The notes beneath the pieces are model-generated. The model had not been told where the DNA came from. It searched no databases and was given only the letters and a program-made list of their open reading frames with translations. A DNA stretch of 64,000 bases from Anaerolineaceae bacterium (GTDB lineage Bacteria > Chloroflexota > Anaerolineae > Aggregatilineales > Phototrophicaceae), in NCBI GenBank assembly GCA_026708325.1, contig JAPOVC010000014.1, forward strand, positions 1 to 64,000, read 5' to 3'. The position numbers were made by a program, and so were the translations under genes. This document shows positions 26,971-36,153 of this stretch, piece after piece (the first letter of the stretch is position 1; every line of letters begins with the position of its first letter).

Positions 26971-26999
26971 ACTATAACATGGATTCAACAGGATTGCCA
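26971..26999 (-). promoter_or_regulatory. Possible promoter of the GntR-korAB operon
   Basis: On the minus strand TGGCAA (26994-26999) and TATAGT (26971-26976) are 17 bases apart. The -10 matches five of six positions, the -35 only three. The palindrome at 26945-26966 sits just downstream. No other gene lies in the 115-base gap. Confidence 0.35.
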
Positions 27000-27026
27000 G
27001 TCCGGTTTAGCAATTGACCCAGGGAT

Positions 27027-27872
27027 TCAGGGATTGGTCCCTGCGCGGTTGACTGCAATCGGTACGCAGCCCAGGCGCTCCTGCATCACCTCTATTGCTT
27101 CTGGATTGTCGTCGATGAGCGTGAACTGGCGCCCCAAAGCTGCGGCCGCGACTCCCGTCGTGCCTGAGCCGGCGAAAAAATCCAGCACCTGGTCGCCTTC
27201 GTCAGAATGCACTGCGATGATGCGCTCAAGCAGTTTCAGCGGCTTTTGTGTCGGGTAACCGGTCTTTTCCCTGCCCGTGGGACTGACGATGGTCAACCAC
27301 CAGACGTCGGTGGGTGTCTTGCCGCGGGCGGCTTTTTCCGGGGTCACGAGGCCCGGCGCCATGTAGGGGATGCGATCGATGGCGTCGTAGTTGAAGACGA
27401 AGTTTTTGGGGTCCATCGCGTACCAGAGGATGTTGTCGTGCTTGGCCGGCCAGCGCGACTTGCTGCGCCCGCCGTAGTCATAGGCCCAAATGATTTCGTT
27501 CATGAAACTTTCGCGGCCAAAAATCTTGTCCAACAGCATTTTGCAATAGTGCACTTCGCGATAGTCGATGTGGAAGAACAGGCTGCCGTCGTCCGTGAGC
27601 ACTCTCCTGGCCTGCTCCAGACGCGGTCGCAGAAATTCCAGGTATTCGTCGAATTCGTCGTCGAAAGCGCGCTCTCCGAGCACTTCGCTGCGATAGCGTT
27701 TGCCCTGAAAGCCGCTGCGGTCGCCACTTTCATCGCGCACAGTGCGCAGACGTTTGCGTCGCTGTTGACGACCGGTGTTGAAGGGCGGGTCGATGTAAGT
27801 CAGGCGGTAATGTCGCGCCGGGAGGGTAGGCAAAACGTCGAGATTGTCGCCAAAAAAAATGCAATTGCTCAC
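27027..27872 (-). CDS. Orphan DNA methyltransferase (beta class, N6-adenine or N4-cytosine)
   Basis: From the GTG at 27872 the protein has 281 residues. It shows the order of a beta-class amino-methyltransferase: catalytic TYIDPPFNTG first (DPPF at 28-31), an internal target-recognition region (about 50-190) and a C-terminal SAM-binding LDFFAGSGTTG (FAGSG, about 233-237). DPPF-type signatures occur in both N6A and N4C enzymes. No restriction endonuclease is nearby, so it is an orphan methylase or a remnant. Its GTGA start overlaps the stop of the dehydratase gene; the frame extends upstream to 27923 but that would be inside the dehydratase. Translation coupling is likely. Confidence 0.88.
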   Translation of the reverse strand: MSNCIFFGDNLDVLPTLPARHYRLTYIDPPFNTGRQQRRKRLRTVRDESGDRSGFQGKRYRSEVLGERAFDDEFDEYLEFLRPRLEQARRVLTDDGSLFFHIDYREVHYCKMLLDKIFGRESFMNEIIWAYDYGGRSKSRWPAKHDNILWYAMDPKNFVFNYDAIDRIPYMAPGLVTPEKAARGKTPTDVWWLTIVSPTGREKTGYPTQKPLKLLERIIAVHSDEGDQVLDFFAGSGTTGVAAAALGRQFTLIDDNPEAIEVMQERLGCVPIAVNRAGTNP

Positions 27873-28834
27873 AGCAGGGTCTTCAACAGCGAGCGGTCGA
27901 CATTGCCGCCTGAGAGTACGCATACCACCTGCGAGCCAGGCGTCACCTGCAATGCACCATGCAGCAGTGCGGCGAAGCTGGCCGCCGCCGCCGGTTCGGC
28001 CAGCAGCTTGCAGCGTTCCAGAATCAGGCGCAGGGATGCCCTGATCTCATCGTCGCTGACAAGAACGATCTCGTCGACAAAATGCTGAACATGGCGCAAG
28101 GTGTGTTCCCCAGCAAAGGGCGCGGCCAGGCCATCGGCCAGGGTCTGCACGTCCTCAATGCGCTCGGGTTGGCCGGTCTCCAGACTGCGTGTCATGGCCG
28201 CGGCGCCCTCCGGCTCGACGCCGATGACCCGCGTGGCGGGCCGTTTGTGCTTGAGCGCCGCGGCGACGCCGGATAGCAGGCCGCCGCCACCGACCGGCAC
28301 GATCACGACGTCCGGCGCCGGAATCTCCTCAAGCAGTTCGAGGCCGAGGGTGCCGTGGCCGGCGATGAGATTCAGGTCATCGAAGGGGTGGACGAAGGTC
28401 AGGCCCTCATCGCGTTGCAACTGCTGCACCTTCGGCATGAGGTCGTGCATGCCGCCGTGAAGCAGGACCCTCGCGCCGTAACCTTCGGTGGCGGCAGCCT
28501 TGCTACGCGAAGCCCCCTGCGGCATGACCACGGTGGCGGCGATGCCGAGTTGCGCGGAGGCGAAAGCCAGCGCCTGGGCGGCGTTGCCGGCGGACATGGT
28601 GATCACGCCGCGACCCTTCGCGTCTTCGTCCAGTTGATGCAGGCTGTTGAGCATGCCGCGGGGCTTGAAGGAGCCCGTTTTCTGAAACATCTCGGCCTTG
28701 AAACACAGCCGGACGCCGCATAGATCGCCCAGTTGCTGCGAGGTGACCAGGGGCGTGCGCCGCAGGTAGCAGTCCAGCAGCGGCCGCGTGGCCTCAATGT
28801 CCGCGAGCGAGACCCGCGGGTTGGACTGATCCAT
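27869..28834 (-). CDS. PLP-dependent threonine/serine dehydratase-like enzyme
   Basis: Fold-type II PLP enzyme that deaminates threonine or serine to the 2-oxoacid, or acts as a serine racemase. The 321-residue protein has RTPLVTSQQL near the start, the Schiff-base Lys57 in KTGSFKPRG, the phosphate-binding GGGGLLSG loop (about 184-191) and a Ser near the C-terminus (VCVLSGGN). There is no ACT domain, so it is a catabolic-type enzyme rather than the biosynthetic IlvA. The ATG at 28834 and a GTG one codon upstream (28837) are equivalent starts. The methyltransferase is coupled to it by a 4-base overlap. Confidence 0.9.
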   Translation of the reverse strand: MDQSNPRVSLADIEATRPLLDCYLRRTPLVTSQQLGDLCGVRLCFKAEMFQKTGSFKPRGMLNSLHQLDEDAKGRGVITMSAGNAAQALAFASAQLGIAATVVMPQGASRSKAAATEGYGARVLLHGGMHDLMPKVQQLQRDEGLTFVHPFDDLNLIAGHGTLGLELLEEIPAPDVVIVPVGGGGLLSGVAAALKHKRPATRVIGVEPEGAAAMTRSLETGQPERIEDVQTLADGLAAPFAGEHTLRHVQHFVDEIVLVSDDEIRASLRLILERCKLLAEPAAAASFAALLHGALQVTPGSQVVCVLSGGNVDRSLLKTLL

Positions 28835-28904
28835 CACTTCGCCGCACCGTCGAAGCGACCTTCAGGGATGATGTGGCCAGGCAAGAGCGGGCCCGGGGAC
28901 AATG

Positions 28905-30077
28905 TCATCCCCGCAACTTGCGCATCAACTCGGCGGCCTGCAGCAGCGTGTCGTCGTTCTTGCAGAAGGTGAAGCGCACGTGGTCACGGGTGATGTGCCG
29001 ATGCTCCGGCGTGAAGAAGACCGAAGGCGGGATGCAGCTAACTCCGATTTCCTCAATCATGTGTTGCGTAAAGGCCATGTCGTCGCCGTCAAAGAGGTCC
29101 GAAAAATCGGCCATCACGAAGTAGGTGCCCTGGGGCAGGATGGACTTCATCCCGGCGCCGGCCAGCACGTCCATCATCAGGGCGCGCTTGCTGTGATACA
29201 GCGCCTGGTATTCCTCGTAGTAGCTGTTTCCCATGGCGAAGCCGTGCGCGACCCCCACCTGGGCCGGGTGATTGGTGGCGAACGAGGTGAACTGGATTGA
29301 GCGCCAGGCGCCGGTGATCAGGTCGGGCGGGCCGTAGACCCAGCCGATCTTCCAGCCCGTCATGCCGAAAGTCTTGCCCGCGCTGCCGACCGTCACCGTG
29401 CGCTCAAACATGCCGGGCAGGGACGCGATCGGGATGTGGCGGGCGTTGTCGAAGAGCAAATGTTCGTAGACCTCATCGGCAATGACGATGCCGTCATGCT
29501 GCAAACAAAGGTCGGCGATGAGTTGGAGTTCCGCGCGGGTGAAGACACGGCCGGTGGGGTTGTTGGGGGTGTTGATGATGATGGCACGCGTGCGGTCGCT
29601 GAAGGCGGCGCGCAATTCCTCAGGCTCGAACACCCAGTCGGGTGGATGCAGGGAGACGTAGACGGGCGACGCGCCGGCCATCTCGATGCCTGGCACGTAG
29701 CTGTCATAGAAGGGCTCGATGACGATGACCTCGTCGCCCGGGTCGATCAGCCCCATGATGGAGCAGAAGATCGCCTCGGTGGCGCCGGGCGTTACCAGCA
29801 CGCCGTTTTCGGGATCGACCTCCATGTCGTAGAAAACGGCCGCGTGTCTGGCGATACCTTCCATCAATTCCGGAATGCCACGACCCGGCGCGTACTGGTT
29901 GCACTTGCCGGAGCGCAAGGCGTCTATCGCGGCCTCGACGACTTCCTGCGGCCCGTCAAAGTCCGGTCTGCCCTGACCAAGATTGACGGCGCCATGTTTG
30001 AGAGAGAGGTTGTTGATCTCGGCGAAAATGGTCGTGCCGAAACCGGCGACACGGTTGGCATAGCCAGGTGCGGACAT
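28905..30077 (-). CDS. Class I/II PLP aminotransferase (methionine/kynurenine-type)
   Basis: The 390-residue protein is a fold-type I aminotransferase. AVNLGQGRPDF and NQYAPGRGIPEL belong to the N-terminal substrate region, NNPTGRVFT (172-180) carries the conserved Asn of the family, DEVYEHLLF (201-209) contains the PLP-binding Asp and Tyr, and SAGKTFGMTGWK (232-243) gives the PLP Lys235. The overall pattern is close to YbdL methionine aminotransferase and kynurenine aminotransferase. I started at the ATG at 30077 (ggag before it) rather than at 30506, whose extra segment is antisense to rnhA. It converts amino acids and 2-oxoacids; the exact substrate is unknown. Confidence 0.9.
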   Translation of the reverse strand: MSAPGYANRVAGFGTTIFAEINNLSLKHGAVNLGQGRPDFDGPQEVVEAAIDALRSGKCNQYAPGRGIPELMEGIARHAAVFYDMEVDPENGVLVTPGATEAIFCSIMGLIDPGDEVIVIEPFYDSYVPGIEMAGASPVYVSLHPPDWVFEPEELRAAFSDRTRAIIINTPNNPTGRVFTRAELQLIADLCLQHDGIVIADEVYEHLLFDNARHIPIASLPGMFERTVTVGSAGKTFGMTGWKIGWVYGPPDLITGAWRSIQFTSFATNHPAQVGVAHGFAMGNSYYEEYQALYHSKRALMMDVLAGAGMKSILPQGTYFVMADFSDLFDGDDMAFTQHMIEEIGVSCIPPSVFFTPEHRHITRDHVRFTFCKNDDTLLQAAELMRKLRG

Positions 30078-30110
30078 GGGCGCTCCGTCAAATGCGCGAA
30101 AGGCGGCTGG

Positions 30111-30139
30111 AGTATAGCAGTGGGCGACGCTTATGTCAG
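30111..30139 (-). promoter_or_regulatory. Promoter of the aminotransferase gene
   Basis: On the minus strand CTGACA (30134-30139) and TATACT (30111-30116) are 17 bases apart, each matching five of six consensus positions. The -35 overlaps the 3' end of rnhA. The predicted leader is about 27 bases with a ggag ribosome-binding site. Confidence 0.55.
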
Positions 30140-30574
30140 CGAGTCTCGGGCGGCTGTGGCCAGGCGGTCGACGTGCCGGTTGGCCGGGTCGCCGGCATGG
30201 CCGCGCACCCAGCGCCAGTTTATCTCGTGTGGCTGGCAGGCTGCGTGCAGGCGCTGCCAAAGGTCCCGATTCTTGACCGCTTTGCGGGCAGACGTTTTCC
30301 AGCCCTTGCGGATCCAGTTGGGCAACCACTCGGTGATCCCGTTCTTCAGATACTGACTGTCCGTGCAGAGCGTGACCTCGCAGGGTTCGCGCAGAGCCTC
30401 CAGCGCCATGATGGCGGCCGTCAACTCCATGCGGTTGTTGGTCGTTGAGGGCTCGGCGCCGCTGAGTTCCCGTTGATGTTCCCCGTAGATGAGCAACGCG
30501 GCCCAACCTCCGGGTCCGCCCGGGTTGGGTTTTGCGCCGCCGTCGGTAAAGATGGTGACCCTTGGTTTCGTCAT
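30131..30574 (-). CDS. rnhA: Ribonuclease HI
   Basis: Cuts the RNA strand of RNA-DNA hybrids. The 147-residue protein from the ATG at 30574 has the family's usual length and all catalytic residues: [10 protein letters not shown] (first Asp), NNRMELTA (Glu), [10 protein letters not shown] (second Asp), and [15 protein letters not shown] (His and final Asp). The longer frame starts at 30652 but adds a non-conserved segment. It is divergent from the VOC gene, and the aminotransferase promoter begins within its last codons. Confidence 0.95.
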   Translation of the reverse strand: MTKPRVTIFTDGGAKPNPGGPGGWAALLIYGEHQRELSGAEPSTTNNRMELTAAIMALEALREPCEVTLCTDSQYLKNGITEWLPNWIRKGWKTSARKAVKNRDLWQRLHAACQPHEINWRWVRGHAGDPANRHVDRLATAARDSLT

Positions 30575-30612
30575 CGGAGACCCGAGTGGTCGTTGCCCGG
30601 AGATCGACAGTC

Positions 30613-30641
30613 TACACAAGCGCGGCGGATAAGGGTACACT
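30613..30641 (+). promoter_or_regulatory. Possible promoter of the VOC/DUF6958 pair
   Basis: TACACA (30613-30618) and TACACT (30636-30641) are separated by 17 bases, each matching four of six consensus positions. It lies in the 95-base divergent region between rnhA and the VOC gene, with a leader of about 22 bases. Confidence 0.35.
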
Positions 30642-30669
30642 TTTTGCCCCACAGCGCAGGGAGAATGAC

Positions 30670-31083
30670 ATGATCAAAATGGTGGGCACGGCATCAGTCT
30701 TTGTGGCGGACCAGCAACGGGCCAGGGACTTCTACGTCGACAAACTGGGTATGGAGCTGCGTCTGGAGGCGCCGCTGTTTCCCGGCTCTGATCTGAAATG
30801 GATTGAGGTAGCGCCAGCCGGCGCGGAGACTTCAATCAATCTCTACAAAACGGACGACGACGACGAAAACTGGGGGCACTACGCCGGCACCATCGGCAAG
30901 CCCCAGTCGATCACCATTCAGGCCAGCGAACTGGAGGATCTGGCGGAGGAGCTGCGCGGCAAGGGCGTCACCATCCTGCAGGAGCCGGTGTCAGAGCCCT
31001 GGGGCAACTGGATGTCCATCCAGGATTCCGAGGGCAACACGTTGATCATCACGGCCGATACCCTGACGATGCGCGATGAGTGA
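30670..31083 (+). CDS. VOC (glyoxalase/bleomycin resistance) superfamily protein
   Basis: The 137-residue protein has the two-repeat beta-alpha-beta-beta-beta VOC fold pattern: [36 protein letters not shown], then [19 protein letters not shown] and [17 protein letters not shown] enzymes bind a divalent metal and act as isomerases, dioxygenases or binding proteins; only some ligands (a Glu in the final strand pair) are visible, so chemistry is unclear. I chose the ATG at 30670, preceded by agggaga, over the frame start at 30562. It overlaps the next gene by 8 bases, so the two are co-translated. Confidence 0.88.
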   Translation: MIKMVGTASVFVADQQRARDFYVDKLGMELRLEAPLFPGSDLKWIEVAPAGAETSINLYKTDDDDENWGHYAGTIGKPQSITIQASELEDLAEELRGKGVTILQEPVSEPWGNWMSIQDSEGNTLIITADTLTMRDE

Positions 31084-31360
31084 CGAACGCATATTGACCC
31101 TGCACCCGGAAGGCAAAAGGGGCGTCAACATCCTGCGCTCGAAGTACGATCCTGTGCGCGCGGCCCTGCTGGACTCGTTGCGCGCGGGCGGCGGCGAACT
31201 GACTCACACGGAGCTGATGGCCGCCGTCGCCGAACGCCTGGTGGGCTTCAGCGGCTCGGTCACCTGGTACGCGGAGACGGTCAAACTTGACCTGGTCGCG
31301 CGCGGCACTGTCACGCGCAGCAGCGGCAGCCCGCAGGTGTTGACGCTGGTAGAGGACTGA
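31076..31360 (+). CDS. DUF6958 family protein (winged-helix-like)
   Basis: The 94-residue protein starts [19 protein letters not shown] and continues with helix-rich YDPVRAALLDSLRAGGGELTH and WYAETVKLDLVARGTVTRSS, matching the small DUF6958 family. The helix-helix-wing arrangement suggests a DNA-binding or protein-binding domain, but no function is established. It overlaps the VOC gene by 8 bases and converges on acnA with a 3-base gap. Neighbour pairing with VOC proteins suggests a possible cofactor- or ligand-responsive pair. Confidence 0.75.
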   Translation: MSDERILTLHPEGKRGVNILRSKYDPVRAALLDSLRAGGGELTHTELMAAVAERLVGFSGSVTWYAETVKLDLVARGTVTRSSGSPQVLTLVED

Positions 31361-31363
31361 CGC

Positions 31364-34075
31364 TCAGTCGCGCAGGAAGTTGCGCAGCACGGTCTGCAGG
31401 ATGCCGCCGTTGCGGTAGTAGTCCACCTCGACCGGCGTGTCCAGTCGCACAATTACCTCAAACTGTCTGGAAGCGCCCTGGTCGTCGCTGGCCGTGACGG
31501 TCAGGCGCTGGCCGGGCCGAATGTCTTCAGGGACCGGGATATCGAAGTGCTCAGCACCCGTCAGACCCAGTGACTTCACGTTTTCGCCGGGCAGGAAAGT
31601 AAGCGGCAGCACACCCATCATCACCAGGTTGCTGCGATGAATGCGCTCGATGCTCTCGGCGATGACCGCGCGGGCCCCCAGCAACTGCGCGCCCTTGGCG
31701 GCCCAGTCGCGGCTGGAGCCCATGCCATAGTCCATGCCGGCCAGCACCACCAGCGGCGTATCCTCGGCGATGTAGCGCATGGCCGCGTCGTAAATCGGCA
31801 GGGTCTCTCCGCTCGGGAAGTGGGTGGTGATGCCGCCCTCCGTCCCAGGCAGCAACTGGTTCCGCAGGCGTACGTTGGCAAAGGTGCCGCGCATCATGAC
31901 CTGGTGGTTGCCCCGTCGTGAGCCGAAGCTGTTGAAATAGGGCGGGCTCACGTCGTGGTCCTGCAACCAGGTCCCGGCCGGCCCATTGACGGCAATGGCG
32001 CCGGCCGGTGAAATGTGGTCCGTCGTCATTGAATCGCCGGCCATGACCAGTACGCGAGCCCCTTCAATGGACTGCAGGGGCTGCGGTTCCGGCGGCAGGT
32101 CCATGAAGAATGGCGGCTCCTGGATGTAGGTGCTGTCCGGGTCCCAGCGGTAGACGGCCTCGTCCGGGCTGGGGATCTCGTTCCACATGGCGTTGCCGTC
32201 GTATACGTTGCCATACTGCTGCCTGAAGAGCTCTGGCGTCAGGCAGTTCTGGATAGTGTCGAGTATCTCTTCCTGGCCGGGCCAGATGTCGCGCAGAAAG
32301 ACGTCGCGGCCTTCAGCGTCCTGTCCAAGTGGCTCTACCTGCAAGTCGACGTCGACCGTGCCCGCCAGCGCGTAAGCGACCACCAGCGGCGGGGAGGCCA
32401 GGTAGTTGGCGCGAACGTCCGGGCTGATGCGACCGCCAAAGTTACGGTTGCCGCTCAACACGGCGGCGGCGACCAGGTCCGCCTCGCGGACGGCGTCGGA
32501 AACCTCCTCGGGCAGGGGCCCGCTGTTGCCGATGCAGGTCGTGCAACCATAGCCCACGGTGTGGAAGCCAAGTTGCTCCAGGCAGGGGGTAAGACCCGCC
32601 TCGTCCAGATAGGCGGTGACGACGCGCGAGCCGGGCGCCAGGCTGGTCTTGACCCAGGGCTTGCGGCGCAGCCCTCTTTCCACGGCATTCTTTGCGAGCA
32701 GGCCGGCGGCAACCATAACCGAGGGATTGCTGGTGTTGGTGCAGCTTGTGATGGCGGCGATGACGACCGCGCCGTGTTCCATGGTGGCGCTGTGCCCGTT
32801 GTGTCGGTAGGTCGCGCTGCTGGCCAGCTGGGAGACCGAGAGCTCATAGCCCTGGGGCCCGACCGGCGCGCGGAGGGCGCGCCGAAAGGCCGGCTGCATG
32901 TCCTGCAGCAAAATGCGGTCCTGCGGCCGCAGCGGCCCGGCCAGACTCGGCTGCACGCTGCCCAGGTCCAGTTCCAGGGTGTCGTTGTATTCCGGATCGG
33001 GCGTATCGGCTGTGCGGAACAGCCCCTGTAACTTGCAGTAGCGTTCCACCAGCTCGATCTGGCTTTCGTCGCGGCCGGTGCGCCGCAGATAGCTCAGGGT
33101 CTCGTCGTCGACCGGGAAGAAGCCGATGGTCGCGCCATATTCCGGCGCCATGTTGGCGATGGTGGCGCGATCGGGGAGGGTCATGCTGTCCAGACCGCTG
33201 CCATAGAATTCAACGAACTTGCTTACCACACCTTTCTCGCGCAACATCTGGGTGACGATCAGCACCAGGTCGGTGGCGGTGGCCCCTTCGGGCAGACTGC
33301 CGGTCAGGCGGAAACCAACGACTTCGGGCATGAGCATGTAGACGGGCTGGCCCAGCATGGCGGCCTCGGCCTCAATGCCCCCCACACCCCAGCCGACGAC
33401 GCCAAGGCCGTTGATCATGGTCGTGTGGCTGTCCGTGCCGACCAGGGTGTCCGGCAGAGCCACCGGCTCGCCGTCCGCTCCCTGGTAGAGCTGTACGACC
33501 CTTGCCAGGTATTCCAGATTCACCTGGTGGACGATGCCGGTGGCCGGCGGCACGACGCGGAAATTGTCGAAGGCTTTCTGGCCCCAGTGCAGGAATTCGT
33601 AGCGCTCGCGATTGCGCAGGAATTCCATCTCGGCGTTGCGGGGCAGGGCATCCGGCCGGGCGAATACATCCACCTGTACGGAATGGTCAATGACGAGGTC
33701 AACGGGGACGACGGGGTTGATTTTGGCCGGGTCGCCGCCCATACGCTGCATGGCGCTGCGCAAGGCGGCAAGGTCGACGACCGAGGGCACGCCGGTGAAG
33801 TCCTGCAGGATGACCCGGGCGGGCTTGAATGGGATTTCGACAGGATTGTAGGCGGCTGCATCCCAGCTGGCCAGATTGACCACGGCCTGCTCGTCCACCT
33901 GAAAGTTGTCCAGATTGCGCAGGGCGTTTTCGAGCAGCACCCTGATACTGAAGGGCAAACGATCCAAATGGCCGATGCCACCCCGGGCCAATGAGTCGAG
34001 CCGGTAGACCGTTGCCTCGCCGCTGCCGGTATCAAAACGACTGCGCGCCCCAAAGCTGTCGAGTGGCTTGTTCAT
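31364..34075 (-). CDS. acnA: Aconitate hydratase (AcnA/IRP type)
   Basis: Isomerises citrate and isocitrate through cis-aconitate in the TCA cycle. The 903-residue protein has the AcnA layout with four domains. Signatures include [34 protein letters not shown], the first cluster Cys in [10 protein letters not shown], the second pair in [14 protein letters not shown], and the swivel domain with [14 protein letters not shown]. The ATG at 34075 has a strong ribosome-binding site (gggggga), while the frame extends to 34108. TAAAAT on the minus strand (34115-34120) is a possible -10 box. With KorAB it supplies part of the central carbon pathway. Confidence 0.96.
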   Translation of the reverse strand: MNKPLDSFGARSRFDTGSGEATVYRLDSLARGGIGHLDRLPFSIRVLLENALRNLDNFQVDEQAVVNLASWDAAAYNPVEIPFKPARVILQDFTGVPSVVDLAALRSAMQRMGGDPAKINPVVPVDLVIDHSVQVDVFARPDALPRNAEMEFLRNRERYEFLHWGQKAFDNFRVVPPATGIVHQVNLEYLARVVQLYQGADGEPVALPDTLVGTDSHTTMINGLGVVGWGVGGIEAEAAMLGQPVYMLMPEVVGFRLTGSLPEGATATDLVLIVTQMLREKGVVSKFVEFYGSGLDSMTLPDRATIANMAPEYGATIGFFPVDDETLSYLRRTGRDESQIELVERYCKLQGLFRTADTPDPEYNDTLELDLGSVQPSLAGPLRPQDRILLQDMQPAFRRALRAPVGPQGYELSVSQLASSATYRHNGHSATMEHGAVVIAAITSCTNTSNPSVMVAAGLLAKNAVERGLRRKPWVKTSLAPGSRVVTAYLDEAGLTPCLEQLGFHTVGYGCTTCIGNSGPLPEEVSDAVREADLVAAAVLSGNRNFGGRISPDVRANYLASPPLVVAYALAGTVDVDLQVEPLGQDAEGRDVFLRDIWPGQEEILDTIQNCLTPELFRQQYGNVYDGNAMWNEIPSPDEAVYRWDPDSTYIQEPPFFMDLPPEPQPLQSIEGARVLVMAGDSMTTDHISPAGAIAVNGPAGTWLQDHDVSPPYFNSFGSRRGNHQVMMRGTFANVRLRNQLLPGTEGGITTHFPSGETLPIYDAAMRYIAEDTPLVVLAGMDYGMGSSRDWAAKGAQLLGARAVIAESIERIHRSNLVMMGVLPLTFLPGENVKSLGLTGAEHFDIPVPEDIRPGQRLTVTASDDQGASRQFEVIVRLDTPVEVDYYRNGGILQTVLRNFLRD

Positions 34076-34228
34076 CGTTCCCCCCGCGTACAGCGAAAAC
34101 GAATGCATAGAGAGATTTTAGCAGAAAGCAGAGGGGCTCGGCAGCGCGCCTGGCCTTGACGTGCGTTCCCTGCACAGTGAAAATCGGCTACACTGCGACG
34201 CAGAATACCGGGATGGCGAGGGCAGACC

Positions 34229-34960
34229 ATGAGCAGTAACCGCATGCGGACACGTGAGCGGCGCCGGGCGCGGGAACAGCAATCACGGCGACAACGACAG
34301 ATGCTGCTGCTGGCCGCAGTAGTGGTCATCGCCGCCGTCGCGGTGCTGGCGTATGTCATCACCAGTCAGCCCGCCGAAGCACCGGTCAGCGATGCTGTGT
34401 TCGCCAGTTACGAGGGCATTCCGCATTCGGAGACGGACGAGGGCTTCCCCTTGCTGGGAGATCCGGCCGCGCCGGTGCAGGTCAGCGAGATTTCCAGCTT
34501 CGATTGTCCTTCCTGCGGTAACTTCTACCGAACGGTCACGCCGGCGCTCATCGAGCGCGTGAAGACCGGCGATATTTCCTTTGTTTACATTCCGATTTTT
34601 GGCACGGGCGGAATCCCCAATGGCGAGGGCGCCAACCGGGCCGCGCTCTGCGCCGGTGAGCAGGACAGATTCTGGGAGTATCATGGCGCCCTGTTTGAGT
34701 GGCAAATGACCTACGCCAATCAGGCCTTCGCCAGCAATCGCCTCGCCAGCGGCGTTGACAATCTGGGCATTGACCGGGCCGCCTGGGATGCCTGCATGGC
34801 CAGCGGGCGCCCTGACGACGTCATCAGGGCCGCCAACACCCTGGTCAGCCGCACCGAAGGCTTCCGCGGCACGCCTTCCGTGCTGGTCGACGGTGTAATG
34901 GTGGACTCCACGCTGGCCGGAATAGAGGCCGCCATCGCCTCAGCCCTGGTTTCCGGCTGA
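34229..34960 (+). CDS. Membrane-anchored DsbA-like thiol-disulfide protein
   Basis: The 243-residue protein has a basic cytoplasmic N-terminus (1-24), one membrane helix (about 25-46) and an extracytoplasmic thioredoxin-like domain of the DsbA/Thioredoxin_4 family. The redox site is CPSC (Cys93, Cys96) in SSFDCPSCGNFY; GTPSVLVDG near residue 215 contains the cis-Pro. It resembles BdbD and DsbA-type proteins that form disulfides in exported proteins. Together with the CcdA-TlpA fusion at 51901 it suggests an oxidative-folding system outside the membrane. It is divergent from acnA and converges on the HIT gene. No clear promoter was found in the 153-base gap. Confidence 0.88.
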   Translation: MSSNRMRTRERRRAREQQSRRQRQMLLLAAVVVIAAVAVLAYVITSQPAEAPVSDAVFASYEGIPHSETDEGFPLLGDPAAPVQVSEISSFDCPSCGNFYRTVTPALIERVKTGDISFVYIPIFGTGGIPNGEGANRAALCAGEQDRFWEYHGALFEWQMTYANQAFASNRLASGVDNLGIDRAAWDACMASGRPDDVIRAANTLVSRTEGFRGTPSVLVDGVMVDSTLAGIEAAIASALVSG

Positions 34961-34967
34961 ACCGAGG

Positions 34968-35318
34968 TCAGACAGGGCGCGTCAACATCGGTCCAAGGGG
35001 TCTTCCGCCGAGCAGGTGCAGGTGCAGGTGGTAGACCTCCTGACCACCATGCTCGTTGCAGTTGACGATCAGTCGGTACCCCCTGGCGTCGATCCCCTCT
35101 TTTGCCGCAAGTTGCCGGGCGACGACGAACATGTGTCCCAGCAGTTGCTCGTCAGCTTCTGACACGTCATTGGCAGTGGGGATTTCGCGATTGGGCACGA
35201 TGAGGATATGCGTCGGCGCCTGCGGATTGATGTCGCGAAAGGCTGTGACCTGGTCGTCCTGGAAGACCATGTCGGACGGGATTTCCCCCGCAATGATTTT
35301 GGCAAAAATCGTGCTCAT
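34968..35318 (-). CDS. HIT family (Hint/histidine-triad) protein
   Basis: Small nucleotide hydrolase or phosphoramidase of the Hint branch. The 116-residue protein starts [21 protein letters not shown] and ends with the histidine triad [10 protein letters not shown] (His97, His99, His101). Asn87 and the [14 protein letters not shown] segment (nucleotide binding) are conserved. It is 15 bases downstream of fabG and shares its transcript. Confidence 0.94.
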   Translation of the reverse strand: MSTIFAKIIAGEIPSDMVFQDDQVTAFRDINPQAPTHILIVPNREIPTANDVSEADEQLLGHMFVVARQLAAKEGIDARGYRLIVNCNEHGGQEVYHLHLHLLGGRPLGPMLTRPV

Positions 35319-35333
35319 CGCTCCACCCCTGTT

Positions 35334-36077
35334 TTAGATGGCCGTGCCGCCATCCACCGCCAGCACCTGGCCGGTGATGAGCGCAGCATCGTCCGAGACG
35401 AGAAAGGCGACGGCGCGGGCGACGTCCTCGACCGTGGCCAGCTGGCGCAGGGCGGCGAAGTCCCGCGCCATGTCGGTCAAATCTACCAAATCGCGTGTCA
35501 GATCGGTGATGATGAAACCTGGCGCCACCGCGTTTACCGTGATGTTGCGCGGGCCGACTTCCTTCGCCAGCGCCTTGGTGAGCCCGACCAGGCCGGCCTT
35601 GCTGGCGCTGTAATTGGTCTGGCCGCCCTGGCCCATGAGGCCACTGATGCTGGCGACGTTGACGATGCGACCGTAGCGTTTGCGCATCATGCTGCGCACC
35701 GCCGCCCGCGAACAAAGCCATGCACTGCGGAGATTGGTCTGCAGAACGTCGTCGAAATCCTGCGGCTTCATCAACATGATGACGTTGTCGCGGGTGATGC
35801 CCGCGTTGTTGACGAGAATATCCAGGCGACCATATTCGCTTGTCGTCGCCTTGATCAGCGCCGCCGCTCCGTCTTCCTCGCTCACGTCGGCCTGAATGGC
35901 GCCGGCCTGTCCCTCGCCTTCATGGATGAGTGAGACGACTTCATCGGCGGCATCAGCATTCTGAACGTAATTGACGACTACCGTTGCGCCACGCTGCGCC
36001 AGTTCAAGCGCGATCCCCCGGCCGATACCGCGGCTGGCGCCGGTCACGATGGCGACACGATTCTCAAGTTGCTTCAT
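35334..36077 (-). CDS. fabG: 3-oxoacyl-[acyl-carrier-protein] reductase
   Basis: NADPH-dependent short-chain dehydrogenase that reduces 3-oxoacyl-ACP in fatty acid elongation. The 247-residue protein has the cofactor loop TGASRGIG near residues 12-19, the NNAG motif (LVNNAGITRDN), and the Ser...Tyr-x-x-x-Lys catalytic set in VASISG and YSASKAG. RDNVIMLM is typical of FabG and less so of other dehydrogenases, but acetoacetyl-CoA reductase (PhaB) cannot be excluded. An aggacagg ribosome-binding site precedes the ATG at 36077; the frame extends upstream to 36491 with unlike content. Confidence 0.9.
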   Translation of the reverse strand: MKQLENRVAIVTGASRGIGRGIALELAQRGATVVVNYVQNADAADEVVSLIHEGEGQAGAIQADVSEEDGAAALIKATTSEYGRLDILVNNAGITRDNVIMLMKPQDFDDVLQTNLRSAWLCSRAAVRSMMRKRYGRIVNVASISGLMGQGGQTNYSASKAGLVGLTKALAKEVGPRNITVNAVAPGFIITDLTRDLVDLTDMARDFAALRQLATVEDVARAVAFLVSDDAALITGQVLAVDGGTAI

Positions 36078-36110
36078 AAACGAATCCTGTCCTGTGAAAT
36101 GCGCATCGCA

Positions 36111-36139
36111 AAGATACTTCCTGAAGCCTCTGTCTTCAA
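36111..36139 (-). promoter_or_regulatory. Promoter of fabG-hit
   Basis: On the minus strand TTGAAG (36134-36139) and TATCTT (36111-36116) are 17 bases apart, each four of six matches. A TGAAG/CTTCA inverted repeat lies across the spacer and may be a binding site. The predicted leader is about 28 bases. Confidence 0.45.
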
Positions 36140-36153
36140 CGGCCTGGCGTGAA

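Noticed and set aside
30078..30506. N-terminal extension of the aminotransferase frame
   Set aside because: It is antisense/other-frame rnhA coding sequence; family starts fit 30077.
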